Positions 20,729 to 30,165 of a stretch of 64,000 bases of DNA are shown in pieces. The position numbers and the translations under genes were made by a program. Location: the NCBI GenBank assembly GCA_947450475.1, contig CANFVK010000002.1, positions 310,001 to 374,000 on the forward strand, in the 5' to 3' direction. Under the pieces are notes generated by a model that made no database searches, was not told the origin of the DNA, and was given only the letters and a program-made list of their open reading frames with translations. This DNA comes from Bacteriovoracaceae bacterium. Its GTDB lineage: Bacteria; Bdellovibrionota; Bacteriovoracia; Bacteriovoracales; Bacteriovoracaceae. Within the stretch, counting starts at the first letter, position 1, and each line of letters opens with the position of its first letter.

Positions 20729-20930
20729 TAATTAAATAGAAAAAGAAAATGATGCCATCAAGGTAAAGGAAGAATTTGACTAGGTCTTTTTTTGACCTGG
20801 GATTTCGAGAGTTTAACTAATGAGGTTTTAGTTTTATTGATCATTATTTATATTTGTCAGTAATTTCCATTTTGTGAAAACCATGCTCTAATTTTTAAAC
20901 TATTTAATATTATTTATACCTAAGAAAGAT

Positions 20931-22367
20931 ATGAAATCAGTTTGCACCTTTATGTATATTATTCTTGCGCTCTGGAGCCTGACGGGTTTTAGTTTGTCTG
21001 CACAGGATAAGCAAAATGTTGAATTATCTACTCTCGGAGCTGGCTTAGAAAAATCTTCTCAAGGATCGACTGCCCCTTTAGAGCTTAAGCTGGCTAATGC
21101 AATAGAAAGAGGGATTAAAATGAACCCCGATCTATTGCAACAAAAAATTAGCCTTCGTGCTAGTGAACTCTATTATGAAGACGCGCGAGATACGATGTAT
21201 TCACCCTCGATTTCTTTTGGGATTAACTCCTATTATGCCACAAAAGTTGGAAAAGTTCACGGGCCGAGCAATTACTCCTCTACTGAACTTCAAAATTCAA
21301 CATCACAATCCGTTGAGTTATCTCTTGGCCAGTACACCATTTATAACTTTGGTAAGGACAAGTTGATATATGATCAGGCTCAACTAGATTGGACGCGAGC
21401 AAAAGACCTTTTTGAAGAGTCCAAGCGAACTGTTAAATTCCAGATTATTATTGCATTTTGGAGTCTAAAAAGCGCTCTGGACAAATTGCAATCCTACGAA
21501 CGATCTGTAAACATAGCTCAGTCTATTCTTGATTTACAAAAATCACGTATGCCTCTTGGAAAAACAACGGAAGCTGATATCTCTTCATCTTTTGTAGATT
21601 TAATGAATGTTAAAAACCTAAGAGATTCTGCAGAGTCCAGCGTTACGACAGCGACCTTGAACCTAAATATATTACTGGGAGATCCTTCAGGTACAACTTA
21701 CATCATCAATGAAGAAATTTCTTTTTTACCAATAAAAGTAACTGAAAAAATTCTCTATGAAACCTACCTTGCGCAAGCTCCAGATATAAAGAATGCCCGT
21801 AAAGATTTCATTAAGGCCCAAATGAACTTGGAATTATCGGAGAAGAACCGTCTTCCTCTTCCTGCAATCAAATTTAATGGTATTAATCTAACTTACACTC
21901 CTAAGTATTACTCCAGCTCTGCCACTTTAAATCCAATAGGGTCTAACACAAACCTTAACGTAAGTACTTCTATAGGATTTACGTTGCCTTTATCAGGCCC
22001 TGGAGGCTTGTTCGGAAGCCGGGTTATTGAAGGAGCAGAAATACAAGTTTCACAAGCTAATTTGGCCCTTACCAATACAGCAAATCGCGATCTTCAAACG
22101 ATTCTCCAGACTGTTCGTAATATTCGCCAGTATGAAAATACTATTGAAAATAATCGGCAACTTTATTCAAGTAGTATTTCAGTACTGGAATCGGTTTTCA
22201 AAAAGTTTGTGACCGACAAGTCAGTTTCAAGATTAGAAATAAGGGATGCTTTGGCCCAAGCTCGCGATAGTGAAATTGGACTGAGTGAAGCTATCCTTAG
22301 CCATCTTATCAATAAAACTCAGCTAGCTTCCTTTATTGGAGTTGATTATCTTCCAAGGATGGAATAA
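20931..22367 (+). CDS. TolC-family outer-membrane efflux protein
   Basis: Signal peptide; two repeated helical OEP-like halves. Confidence 0.85.
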   Translation: MKSVCTFMYIILALWSLTGFSLSAQDKQNVELSTLGAGLEKSSQGSTAPLELKLANAIERGIKMNPDLLQQKISLRASELYYEDARDTMYSPSISFGINSYYATKVGKVHGPSNYSSTELQNSTSQSVELSLGQYTIYNFGKDKLIYDQAQLDWTRAKDLFEESKRTVKFQIIIAFWSLKSALDKLQSYERSVNIAQSILDLQKSRMPLGKTTEADISSSFVDLMNVKNLRDSAESSVTTATLNLNILLGDPSGTTYIINEEISFLPIKVTEKILYETYLAQAPDIKNARKDFIKAQMNLELSEKNRLPLPAIKFNGINLTYTPKYYSSSATLNPIGSNTNLNVSTSIGFTLPLSGPGGLFGSRVIEGAEIQVSQANLALTNTANRDLQTILQTVRNIRQYENTIENNRQLYSSSISVLESVFKKFVTDKSVSRLEIRDALAQARDSEIGLSEAILSHLINKTQLASFIGVDYLPRME

Positions 22368-22369
22368 CG

Positions 22370-23071
22370 ATGAAAAACCAATTGAAATATTTTGTTGCTT
22401 GCATTTTCTTAGTCTTCGCAATTAGTTTCAAAGCAGCGGCTGATCAGCAGCAAGATCCGGCACTAATTCAATCCATGCTTTCTAAGTACTCATTAAAGAA
22501 CTCTCAGATTTTAGCGAATCGTCATTTCTGGTTAGAGCTTGGAGTCCAAAACAATTTAAGCTTTAATGAACCGGGTCTTTTGGTCGGAATTGGATATCGA
22601 ATGAATTATTTTGGATTTGATTTTCGGTTCTCCAAGGGCAAATCTTCATATGGTGAAATTCGACGACTTGCAACCCCTAATGAAAGTACTGAATCTTCTG
22701 ACAATATTGAGATTGATCTTCCGAGAAATAAGTCTGACTTATGGAGCCATTGGTCTATTGATCCAGGATTATCTGTATCAAATCAATTTTTTTCTGGATT
22801 GTTGTCTGGATTCACGGAGCGCGTTCGGGTCGGTTTTACATATGGAAATTATAATGATGACGTCAATAACATTCCATTTAAAAGCTATATCTTTAATGTA
22901 GAAACCTCGGTCCTCTTTCAGTTAATTCCTTCGACACCTTGGTCACTTAGCGCTTCGTTGAATTGGAATTCCGGAATGCTTGTCAGAGACTATGGAGATG
23001 CCCAATTAAATTCTTATGGACTTCCTGTAAGTTGGGTTGGAAGTTCTTTGGGTTTGGAGTACGCTTTTTAA
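22370..23071 (+). CDS. Outer-membrane beta-barrel-like protein, translationally close to the TolC gene
   Basis: Signal peptide, alternating beta-strand pattern, terminal aromatic F; 2-bp spacing from the TolC-like CDS. Confidence 0.6.
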   Translation: MKNQLKYFVACIFLVFAISFKAAADQQQDPALIQSMLSKYSLKNSQILANRHFWLELGVQNNLSFNEPGLLVGIGYRMNYFGFDFRFSKGKSSYGEIRRLATPNESTESSDNIEIDLPRNKSDLWSHWSIDPGLSVSNQFFSGLLSGFTERVRVGFTYGNYNDDVNNIPFKSYIFNVETSVLFQLIPSTPWSLSASLNWNSGMLVRDYGDAQLNSYGLPVSWVGSSLGLEYAF

Positions 23072-23078
23072 AAAGTGA

Positions 23079-23405
23079 TCATTTATGACGATGAGTTGAA
23101 CAGATTCTATTTTTTTCTTTGCGCTTGATTTCAATCCAATTTTGATTGGCTTCACTCTCTGCAGCTGTGACAAATGTTTCAGCAGTAAGTTTCATTTTCT
23201 TTGAAGTGGAATCAGGTGGCAGCTTTTCTATTTCCATTTTTCGGTGAGCTAACAATTTACTCTTAATTAATAATTCCTTTTCCAGTTTTGCAATTTGCTC
23301 ATCTAACTTGATGCATTCATTTTCTTTAGCATAGGACCATTGAGTAAGCGCTAGTACTATTAGGCAGGATATCGATATGTTTAAATTTGTAAGTGCTTTA
23401 TTCAT
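23079..23405 (-). CDS. Small secreted coiled-coil hypothetical protein
   Basis: N-terminal signal and 'KLDEQIAKLEKELLIKSKLLAHRKMEIEKL'. Confidence 0.5.
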   Translation of the reverse strand: MNKALTNLNISISCLIVLALTQWSYAKENECIKLDEQIAKLEKELLIKSKLLAHRKMEIEKLPPDSTSKKMKLTAETFVTAAESEANQNWIEIKRKEKNRICSTHRHK

Positions 23406-23705
23406 CTTAAGTTAAAAAATATAAAGCATGTCCATAAACAGTCAAGAAAAACCATAAACATCACTAACTAATGATTAATCCTAATACCTGATGACTTCAC
23501 TGCCGCAATTAAGACCCAGAATTAATTTTCTCCTAAAAACCCAAAAATAATGTCAAAAAAATAATAAATCTATTTTTCATACAAGCCTTTAAAATAACTG
23601 AGCTTAATTGTTCATTAAATAAATTCCATCCTTATGAATTGATAAAATTTAGTTTTGATTTAAAATTATCAACATAGATTTTTTTAACCCAAATGGAGAT
23701 TTTAA

Positions 23706-24509
23706 ATGAAATTAAAATTAATGCTGATTACTTGTTCTTCTATGCTTGCGTTGAATATACACGCAGAGGCTCAAAAAAATGCGCCAATTAGTACTGCACC
23801 TAAAATTGATACTGCTCTTTGCATTAAGCTTATTCCTCAAATAAAACAACAAGCAGATGTTTGTATTAAAATTAAAGATCAATCGCAACGACAACAGTGT
23901 TTTGATAAAATTGGACAATCAATTCAGAAATCTGCACCTAATGGTGGATGTGATCAAGCACTCAACCCAATTAAGCAAGAATATATGACTAAAGAAAAAC
24001 AGTTATACCCAACTCAAACCAGTGCTATTGGTGGATCTAATGGAAACGGAAGTCAACAAGGAAACATGGGTCAACAAGGAAACATGGGTCAACAAGGAAA
24101 CATGGGTCAACAAGGAAACATGGGGCAACAAGGAAGCATGGGTCAACAAGGAAACATGGGTCAACAAGGAAGCATGGGGCAACAAGGAAGCATGGGGCAA
24201 CAAGGAAACATGGGTCAACAAGGAAACATGGGTCAACCGATGAAGCCAGGTCAACAGCAAATGGGTCAACCACAATCTTTACCTGCGGCAGTTTGTGATA
24301 AATTAGCTCAAACAATTAGACCTAAAGCTGAAGAGTGTTTAAAAGTAAAAGATCAATCTGCTCGCACACAATGTTTTGATAAAGTTGGACAGGAGATTCA
24401 AAAAGTAGCACCTAATGGTGGGTGCGATAAAGGTCTTGATCCACTAAAACATGAAATGATGTCAAAAGAAAAACAATTGTACCCAACTCAAATTTCGGCA
24501 TTGAAGTAA
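23706..24509 (+). CDS. Secreted protein with duplicated 4-Cys domain flanking a GN/SMGQQ repeat linker
   Basis: Signal peptide; 'CIKLIPQIKQQADVCIKIKDQSQRQQCFDKIGQ..APNGGCD' and 'CDKLAQTIRPKAEECLKVKDQSARTQCFDKVGQ..APNGGCD'. Confidence 0.85.
   Translation: MKLKLMLITCSSMLALNIHAEAQKNAPISTAPKIDTALCIKLIPQIKQQADVCIKIKDQSQRQQCFDKIGQSIQKSAPNGGCDQALNPIKQEYMTKEKQLYPTQTSAIGGSNGNGSQQGNMGQQGNMGQQGNMGQQGNMGQQGSMGQQGNMGQQGSMGQQGSMGQQGNMGQQGNMGQPMKPGQQQMGQPQSLPAAVCDKLAQTIRPKAEECLKVKDQSARTQCFDKVGQEIQKVAPNGGCDKGLDPLKHEMMSKEKQLYPTQISALK
24054..24233 (+). repeat. Ten 18-bp coding tandem repeats (CAACAAGGAAACATGGGT)
   Basis: Counted directly; units encode G(N/S)MGQQ in frame. Confidence 0.95.
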
Positions 24510-24519
24510 TTTCCAATTT

Positions 24520-24569
24520 GGTTCCAGCAGACTTATGTGTCACATGAAATATGAAAGTCTGCTGGAACC
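24520..24569. terminator. Perfect 15-bp inverted repeat with 20-nt spacer downstream of the repeat-protein gene
   Basis: GGTTCCAGCAGACTT ... AAGTCTGCTGGAACC; spacer holds a second palindrome ATGTG-T-CACAT; no T-tract follows. Confidence 0.6.
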
Positions 24570-24728
24570 TTTCAGTTGAGATGAGATGTTGGGTTTTTAA
24601 AAATGGTGCCCCTTGGTAGACGAATATCGAACCAGTGTGATGGAAATGATCGAGCAAGGTGTGGATTTTACGTTTTGATATTCACAAGGTTGCTGACCCC
24701 TTAGAGGAGGTCTCGAACTGCAGGGGTA

Positions 24729-25382
24729 TTATCCTAAATTGTTTGCAGAGAGAGGATCTTTCTTTGATACAGGAATTTCATCGCCACCTATAACCCTCAA
24801 TTCATAATTAGGATAATCACCATGTTTTATAAAAGTAACAAATTCGCCTTTTTTCATAACGAGCTTTTTATTTAAATCATAAAAGATGCGATTTTTACCT
24901 TTTTTATTTTCTTCAAGAACAATTACCATCCTTGATATATCCCCTTTTATTTCACTTGCCCCTAAATATTTTCTTTTGTCAGTGTCGGGATCAATAATGA
25001 GTTCTCCTTTCTTTAAGGCCTTCATCAAAACTTTAAATAAGTCTTTCCTGGATTTGGTCTTTTTTCCATACTTTCTGCCAATGCTATTATTCCAAAGATC
25101 CATATTCGTTGAATTTTCAGCGTTAGCAGAAGAGAGACTGCCTCCAGGAAAATATTCATTTAATCTTCCAAAAATATCGGCTGACAATTCTCCATATTCT
25201 TGGGTAAAAACGCCACTTACATAGGCATGCCTTAGAGCATCTACATCGTTATCATCAAATCCTTCCGAAAATTCATTAATCGTTCCGTCTTGATTTTTTG
25301 GTAACTTTCTCAAATGTTTATCAATGAGCTTATAGACTTCTTTTTTTGCTTCACTTTTAAGTGCTAATGGGTCCCATTTCAT
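24729..25382 (-). CDS. DUF6973-like protein, candidate toxin domain
   Basis: 'DVDALRHAYVSGVFTQEYGE' and 'NSTNMDLWNNSIGRKYG', resembling the DxxRHA...MDLxNNxxGR pattern of DUF6973-type toxin C-termini. Confidence 0.55.
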   Translation of the reverse strand: MKWDPLALKSEAKKEVYKLIDKHLRKLPKNQDGTINEFSEGFDDNDVDALRHAYVSGVFTQEYGELSADIFGRLNEYFPGGSLSSANAENSTNMDLWNNSIGRKYGKKTKSRKDLFKVLMKALKKGELIIDPDTDKRKYLGASEIKGDISRMVIVLEENKKGKNRIFYDLNKKLVMKKGEFVTFIKHGDYPNYELRVIGGDEIPVSKKDPLSANNLG

Positions 25383-25725
25383 CTTTTTTCCATGGATTTA
25401 GTTTTATAAAAAAATATATATTAGCAAATAGCATGATAAAAAATGCGGGGATAAAGTAAAGTCCGACAATGACCGGAGTAATTGTTAGTGATGGAACAAA
25501 AAGTATCGTTGCAATTTTTTTATATATCTTTGAAATATCGAAGGTAACAAAGGCCAGTCCTAGATTGCAAATTATCGCGATAAAAAATATTTTTACAAGC
25601 AAGATGGGGTTGAGATTAAAAGGATCAAGTGGAAAATAGATCATGCAATGAATATATAAACTCGTTAGAGCAACTGACAGTATCCATAATAGATATTTTA
25701 AACGATTTTTTTTAAAATTTATCAT
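25357..25725 (-). CDS. Small multi-TM membrane protein (possible partner or immunity protein)
   Basis: 3-4 predicted TM helices; overlaps the upstream Bro-N gene by 4 bp and the downstream gene by 26 bp. Confidence 0.6.
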   Translation of the reverse strand: MINFKKNRLKYLLWILSVALTSLYIHCMIYFPLDPFNLNPILLVKIFFIAIICNLGLAFVTFDISKIYKKIATILFVPSLTITPVIVGLYFIPAFFIMLFANIYFFIKLNPWKKDEMGPIST

Positions 25726-26558
25726 TTTTTCTTTTTCTTCTTATTGTTTTCAACTTGTAAGTAATTTTTACGACTAATCACGCTATACCCTAATTCCTTT
25801 TCTGTGTCTTTACGGGCCTTACCTGCAACTCGCCCTCCTCGTTTTGCCACCTTCTTATTTTTCTCTAAAGTTTCTGGTTTTTCTTTTTTTGATATTTCGG
25901 TTGTTACCTTTTCTCCAAGCATAGTGAAAATTAATTCGAGATCAGTCATGTGATCTCTAAGATTTTCATTCTTTTTGCTGAGACCTTTCATGTTTTTATA
26001 TTCGGAAGGAGTCATTCCAAAAGTTGCTCTTGAAATTTCAGAAGTCAGAATTGCAAAATCTCGTTCATTTTCAACTCCACGTTCTCTCCATTCATCGGTC
26101 AAATTTTGGCGAATAGCGATTCCACGCAAGCGTTTATCAATCCAATCTTTTGGATAGCCCTTTTGCTCGTAAAGTTTTTTCATTCGCTCTTGGGCCAATT
26201 CTGGATTTTCTATCTCCAGAACTCTTTCATGGCCGACTTCTGCAAGCCACTGCTTAAAAGGTTCTGCTTTTGGAGAGGGAATAGATTGAATAATTCGAAA
26301 CATTCCTTTTGTATTTGCACAATCGGATTCACGCAGTTTTCCATCAAGGGCCGCTAATTTCAACCCGTGACAATTTGTCACGACTTGACTTCCTTCTTCC
26401 GTAAGACGCTGCTTTAATTTTCTCCAATAAGCCCCCGCATCCTTACTGTCAGTTAAAGCACTAACAACATCTACGACAGAGAACCACCACTCGTCATTAT
26501 GGTAAATTCGCCTGATCTTTTTACTTTCAAATACAATAATCTTATCTGACGCACTCAT
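25722..26558 (-). CDS. Bro-N domain (phage antirepressor-like) protein
   Basis: 'KIRRIYHNDEWWFSVVDVVSALTDSKDAGAYWRKLKQRL...FRIIQSIPSPKAEPFKQWLAEVG...LRDHMTDLELIFTMLGE'. Confidence 0.85.
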   Translation of the reverse strand: MSASDKIIVFESKKIRRIYHNDEWWFSVVDVVSALTDSKDAGAYWRKLKQRLTEEGSQVVTNCHGLKLAALDGKLRESDCANTKGMFRIIQSIPSPKAEPFKQWLAEVGHERVLEIENPELAQERMKKLYEQKGYPKDWIDKRLRGIAIRQNLTDEWRERGVENERDFAILTSEISRATFGMTPSEYKNMKGLSKKNENLRDHMTDLELIFTMLGEKVTTEISKKEKPETLEKNKKVAKRGGRVAGKARKDTEKELGYSVISRKNYLQVENNKKKKKK

Positions 26559-26707
26559 GTAAACCTCAAGAAAAGTGATAAACTATTTATAGAATATTGA
26601 AATTCTGCAAGGATGAGAAGTTCAATCGTGATGCTAAAGATTTAATTTTCAAAGATGAATTAGAAGGATTGGCTCAAAATCGCGTCGGTATTAGTAGATT
26701 ATTAGAG

Positions 26708-26790
26708 TGGTGCCCTGCGAGGGACTTGAACCCCCACGCTTGCGCACCAGATCCTAAGTCTGGCGTGTCTGCCAATTTCACCAGCAGGGC
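26708..26790 (-). tRNA. tRNA-Leu(UAG), CCA encoded
   Basis: Reverse complement GCCCTGCTGGTGAAATTGGCAGACACG CCAGA-CTTAGGA-TCTGG TGCGCAAGCGT GGGGGTTCAAGTCCCTC GCAGGGC A CCA; cloverleaf stems match. Confidence 0.95.
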
Positions 26791-26849
26791 GTCGATTTGT
26801 GAAAAGTATTTTTACTCAACTTGCTAGGTGCTGACAAGAAAAATTTGAA

Positions 26850-29135
26850 TTAGGATGCTTTTTTATCCATCATAAAGAGCTTTTTCTCTAGTTCAGCTAC
26901 CTTAGATAACAAGCCGTTATTCTCATGACGCAGCTTAAAGTTCTCTTTTTTCTTCTCACTAATGTCTTTATTTGCTTCATTTATCCGCTCATTGAGGGAT
27001 TCAACTTGCTTAACATAAAAATCGGCGGTTTTGGTGGCCTGGGTAGGGTTAACTTTATTTTTTTGTAAGTCTTCTAATTGGGTGGCCATGTTTTTAAGCT
27101 TTAATTCAGCTTTTTTCAGCTCCAAAGTAGCATTTCTATACTTCTCATCAAGAATAGTTTTTTCAGCGGAGAAACGTTTAACCATCGCCTCACGCTTTTG
27201 TTGATCATTGCCTTTTTGGCGATCAGTATTTTCACTAATAATACTTAACTTGCTTGTAGCAATTTCCAGCTTTGTCGCTAGAGTTTTATTTTCCATCACC
27301 AATTGATCAATTCTATCTTCACCATTTTCCTGACGTCTTCCGGCAATTTTTTGTCTCAACTCACCGATCTTATCTTCCATTCGCTTTATGCCATTTTCTT
27401 TAGATTCTAAAATTTTATCGAAGGTTAACTTGCTGGCAAGAATGCTCTGGTCTTTTTCACGAACTGCTTCGAGTGATTTACCAAATGCTATTTTTAAATC
27501 CAGGTTTTCTTTTTCTACTTCAGAACTGGCCCTTGTTTCATTCAACTCCTTAACTTGTTCTCGCAAATTGACGACCTCTATTTTCATTTGATCGATGATT
27601 TTTTTCATCTTTAAAATCTGAGTGTCTTGCTTATTACGCTCTTCTTCCAGTGTTCTTGTCTTTAATAGTAAGGCAAAGCCATCCTCAGTAGGTTCTTTGC
27701 GAAGCAGTTTTTCAGAAGCAACTTCTTCAATGAGCGCGCGCACCAACCCAGCAACATCTTCTGGCTCAGCATCTATATTTTGGCAAACCACTCGAATCAT
27801 ATCTTCTTCGACAAAATTACGACCATCGGCTTTAATCGCCTTAAATTCATCCTTTATCGCCTGAACCATCTTACTTCGTTGAACCTTCCAGGTTTCTTCC
27901 GTTAAATTCTGGGCCCAAGCTTTAACTCGCATGACCCCTTGCTCGGTACCATTTTTTTTGCCACTAACTATCATGGCATCAATCATATCTTCTAGAGATT
28001 TATTACCTAAGACCCTCTCAACATCATCGACAATTGGATCAAGATTTGAAGCGACAACATTTTGAACATAATCAGAAATTGCCTCTCCTAAATTATCATC
28101 CATTAAAAAATTAAGAATAAGTTTTTTGGTGTCTTCATCCAACTTGTCACCAATCCCTTGGTGAGGATGTTTTGACAAGTAGAAATCAACGTCTTCAACA
28201 TTCAAGTGAATATGCTCTTTAGGCTCTATTTCTTTAGATCTAACACTTTTTATATATAGAGCAAGTTTTCGAGCAATAAAAAACATTTTCGTTTCTTCAG
28301 GAGAAACTGCATCAGGCTGGTATTCGACCGCTTTATTTTCGGCGTCAATCAAAACGATTGCATCTGGAGTCTCAGCCTCATGATGCATTTTGGTAAAAGT
28401 CTCTACAAAAAAGCAAGAATGAAATCCCTTAAACTTACTTTCCTTGAACCACAAGCTTGAAAGCTGAATGCGTTCTCGTTTTTTAAAATAATCGACAATT
28501 AGGCAGTTGGTATTTTGACTAAGTCGTTCGAAAATACTTTCCGTTTTATCCATCTTATACTCAGTCACTGCCATCGACATATCGAGGGCAAAACCGTTTG
28601 TTGAATTTGAATAAGAAAGTTCAATCGCTGCAAAATCTTGTTGATCTCTTAAGAGACTAAAACAATAATTGAAAGCTCCGTTTAAATATTCTCTCATTTG
28701 TTCAACTGGATATTTATTTTTATAAGCCTCTAATACAATCTGGTCAATGAAATAGCCTAGACTAAAATAATCCTGAACTTTGAGAGTCAAAATATTTTTT
28801 GCTTCTTTGCTGTAGCGACTAACGAGATTAAAGTCTGGGTCTTCAGATAAACTAGTTCTAATTAAAAATTGAATCTGTTCATTTTCTAAAAAATTTGGAT
28901 CAAAGTAAGAAAAAGCTGAAGGATGATTCAAAAATGCTTTTGGGTTTTGGGTAAATAGTCTTGGAACTTTTACCATCTCTGGAAGAAAGTCATCAACTAT
29001 AAACTCATAGCTACTATGAGTAGCTTCATCCAATTGGCTACAAAGTTCAAATCCTATATTTTGAAAAAAAGTTCCCAGCGGTGCTTTGCTTTGCTCCGGC
29101 GAGATTAAGATTTTTCTTACTTTTTTCAAACTCAA
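26850..29135 (-). CDS. Large hypothetical protein with long C-terminal coiled coil
   Basis: 761 aa; heptad-rich C-terminal third. Confidence 0.75.
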   Translation of the reverse strand: MSLKKVRKILISPEQSKAPLGTFFQNIGFELCSQLDEATHSSYEFIVDDFLPEMVKVPRLFTQNPKAFLNHPSAFSYFDPNFLENEQIQFLIRTSLSEDPDFNLVSRYSKEAKNILTLKVQDYFSLGYFIDQIVLEAYKNKYPVEQMREYLNGAFNYCFSLLRDQQDFAAIELSYSNSTNGFALDMSMAVTEYKMDKTESIFERLSQNTNCLIVDYFKKRERIQLSSLWFKESKFKGFHSCFFVETFTKMHHEAETPDAIVLIDAENKAVEYQPDAVSPEETKMFFIARKLALYIKSVRSKEIEPKEHIHLNVEDVDFYLSKHPHQGIGDKLDEDTKKLILNFLMDDNLGEAISDYVQNVVASNLDPIVDDVERVLGNKSLEDMIDAMIVSGKKNGTEQGVMRVKAWAQNLTEETWKVQRSKMVQAIKDEFKAIKADGRNFVEEDMIRVVCQNIDAEPEDVAGLVRALIEEVASEKLLRKEPTEDGFALLLKTRTLEEERNKQDTQILKMKKIIDQMKIEVVNLREQVKELNETRASSEVEKENLDLKIAFGKSLEAVREKDQSILASKLTFDKILESKENGIKRMEDKIGELRQKIAGRRQENGEDRIDQLVMENKTLATKLEIATSKLSIISENTDRQKGNDQQKREAMVKRFSAEKTILDEKYRNATLELKKAELKLKNMATQLEDLQKNKVNPTQATKTADFYVKQVESLNERINEANKDISEKKKENFKLRHENNGLLSKVAELEKKLFMMDKKAS

Positions 29136-29154
29136 ATTTTACTTCCTCAATAAT

Positions 29155-30036
29155 CTATGCGCTAAATTCTTCGTTGACTGGCATAAAACTTTTATCTAAA
29201 ACACTTAGTATCATTTTTACAATTCTAGGTTCACAAACAAACTCTCCTCTTCTCAACTGAAATAAAATATTCGCATTGGGATCTTGTCGATAGGAGAAGT
29301 GAGCATTAAAGGCTACCAAAAGAATTTCGAGATCAGTCATTTCGGCATCACTAACTTTCATCGTTCCAGAGCCATCGTATCGCTCATTAAAAATGAATTT
29401 CTTTTTATGATAATACTTCAAAAGCAATACACTTTGATTTTTAGAGAGCGTCTCTTTTGTTCTTAGGTATTCTAAGTTTTCTTTCATTGAAATTAGAGTT
29501 TCTTTTTCTGAAACATTAAAAAGATCTATGAAAGTCTGGTTATACATCTGAATTAAAAATTCATCATGATAATGCCCCAAAATAAAGGCAAAAAGAGTCA
29601 AGCTTGAGGCTACGGCCATGCTGCGCTTAAAGAGATCAATGTCTTTATCTAGAAAGGACTTTGACTGATCGGTAGAAAAACGCGAAAAAATTTTCCACAT
29701 CACTTGATCTAATTCAAATTGTGAATTTTCTCCTGCCAGCAATCGTTTTCTAAAAGTCATCAGTAATTGATTTCTCCAACCTAGTTTATCTTTGATGTGA
29801 AGTTCTTTACGATGCGACATGAATGGAATGTAAATTTCATCGATAAATTCCGCCGCGATTAAATCTTCCACTTCAAATTTATGCTTTGAGCGTGTCAGCT
29901 TTTCAATTAATTCGTGATTGAGAAAATCAGCTTTTTGAGCGACTAGTGTCTTCTCACCAGAACGGCGCACCCAATAGATATTGGCCGGTGAAAGGACGTA
30001 TCCTTTGATAATTTTTAAATCAAAAAGCGAAGCCAT
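29155..30036 (-). CDS. Hypothetical protein, likely co-transcribed with the downstream coiled-coil gene
   Basis: 293-aa ORF, 19-bp spacing from 26850..29135. Confidence 0.7.
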   Translation of the reverse strand: MASLFDLKIIKGYVLSPANIYWVRRSGEKTLVAQKADFLNHELIEKLTRSKHKFEVEDLIAAEFIDEIYIPFMSHRKELHIKDKLGWRNQLLMTFRKRLLAGENSQFELDQVMWKIFSRFSTDQSKSFLDKDIDLFKRSMAVASSLTLFAFILGHYHDEFLIQMYNQTFIDLFNVSEKETLISMKENLEYLRTKETLSKNQSVLLLKYYHKKKFIFNERYDGSGTMKVSDAEMTDLEILLVAFNAHFSYRQDPNANILFQLRRGEFVCEPRIVKMILSVLDKSFMPVNEEFSA

Positions 30037-30165
30037 AATTAGTTAAATCCCTTTTAATAAGAGAGTCCTTCAAACTACTATTCGGATTTAATTTATTAAA
30101 ATTGAAGAATTTTTGGACCCATTTCCCCCTTTTTCCCATAATAAAGGAAGAAATGAGCTAACTAT

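Noticed and set aside
24054-24233. Repeat array as a possible CRISPR
   Set aside because: Units are contiguous 18-mers without spacers and encode an in-frame peptide repeat.
24003-24315. Antisense and out-of-frame ORFs (24003..24275 -, 24037..24315 -, 24022..24243 +) across the GNMGQQ repeats
   Set aside because: Artefacts of an 18-bp repeat whose length is divisible by three; periodic composition keeps all frames open. The signal-peptide-bearing plus-strand ORF explains the region.
24600-24730. Second tRNA or tRNA pseudogene
   Set aside because: Only scattered tRNA-like strings (TGGTGCCCC, ATCGAACC, TCTCGAA); stems do not pair. Kept only as a weak boundary relic in findings.
26597-26827. 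76-aa plus-strand ORF
   Set aside because: Runs straight through the tRNA-Leu gene on the opposite strand; not a plausible CDS.
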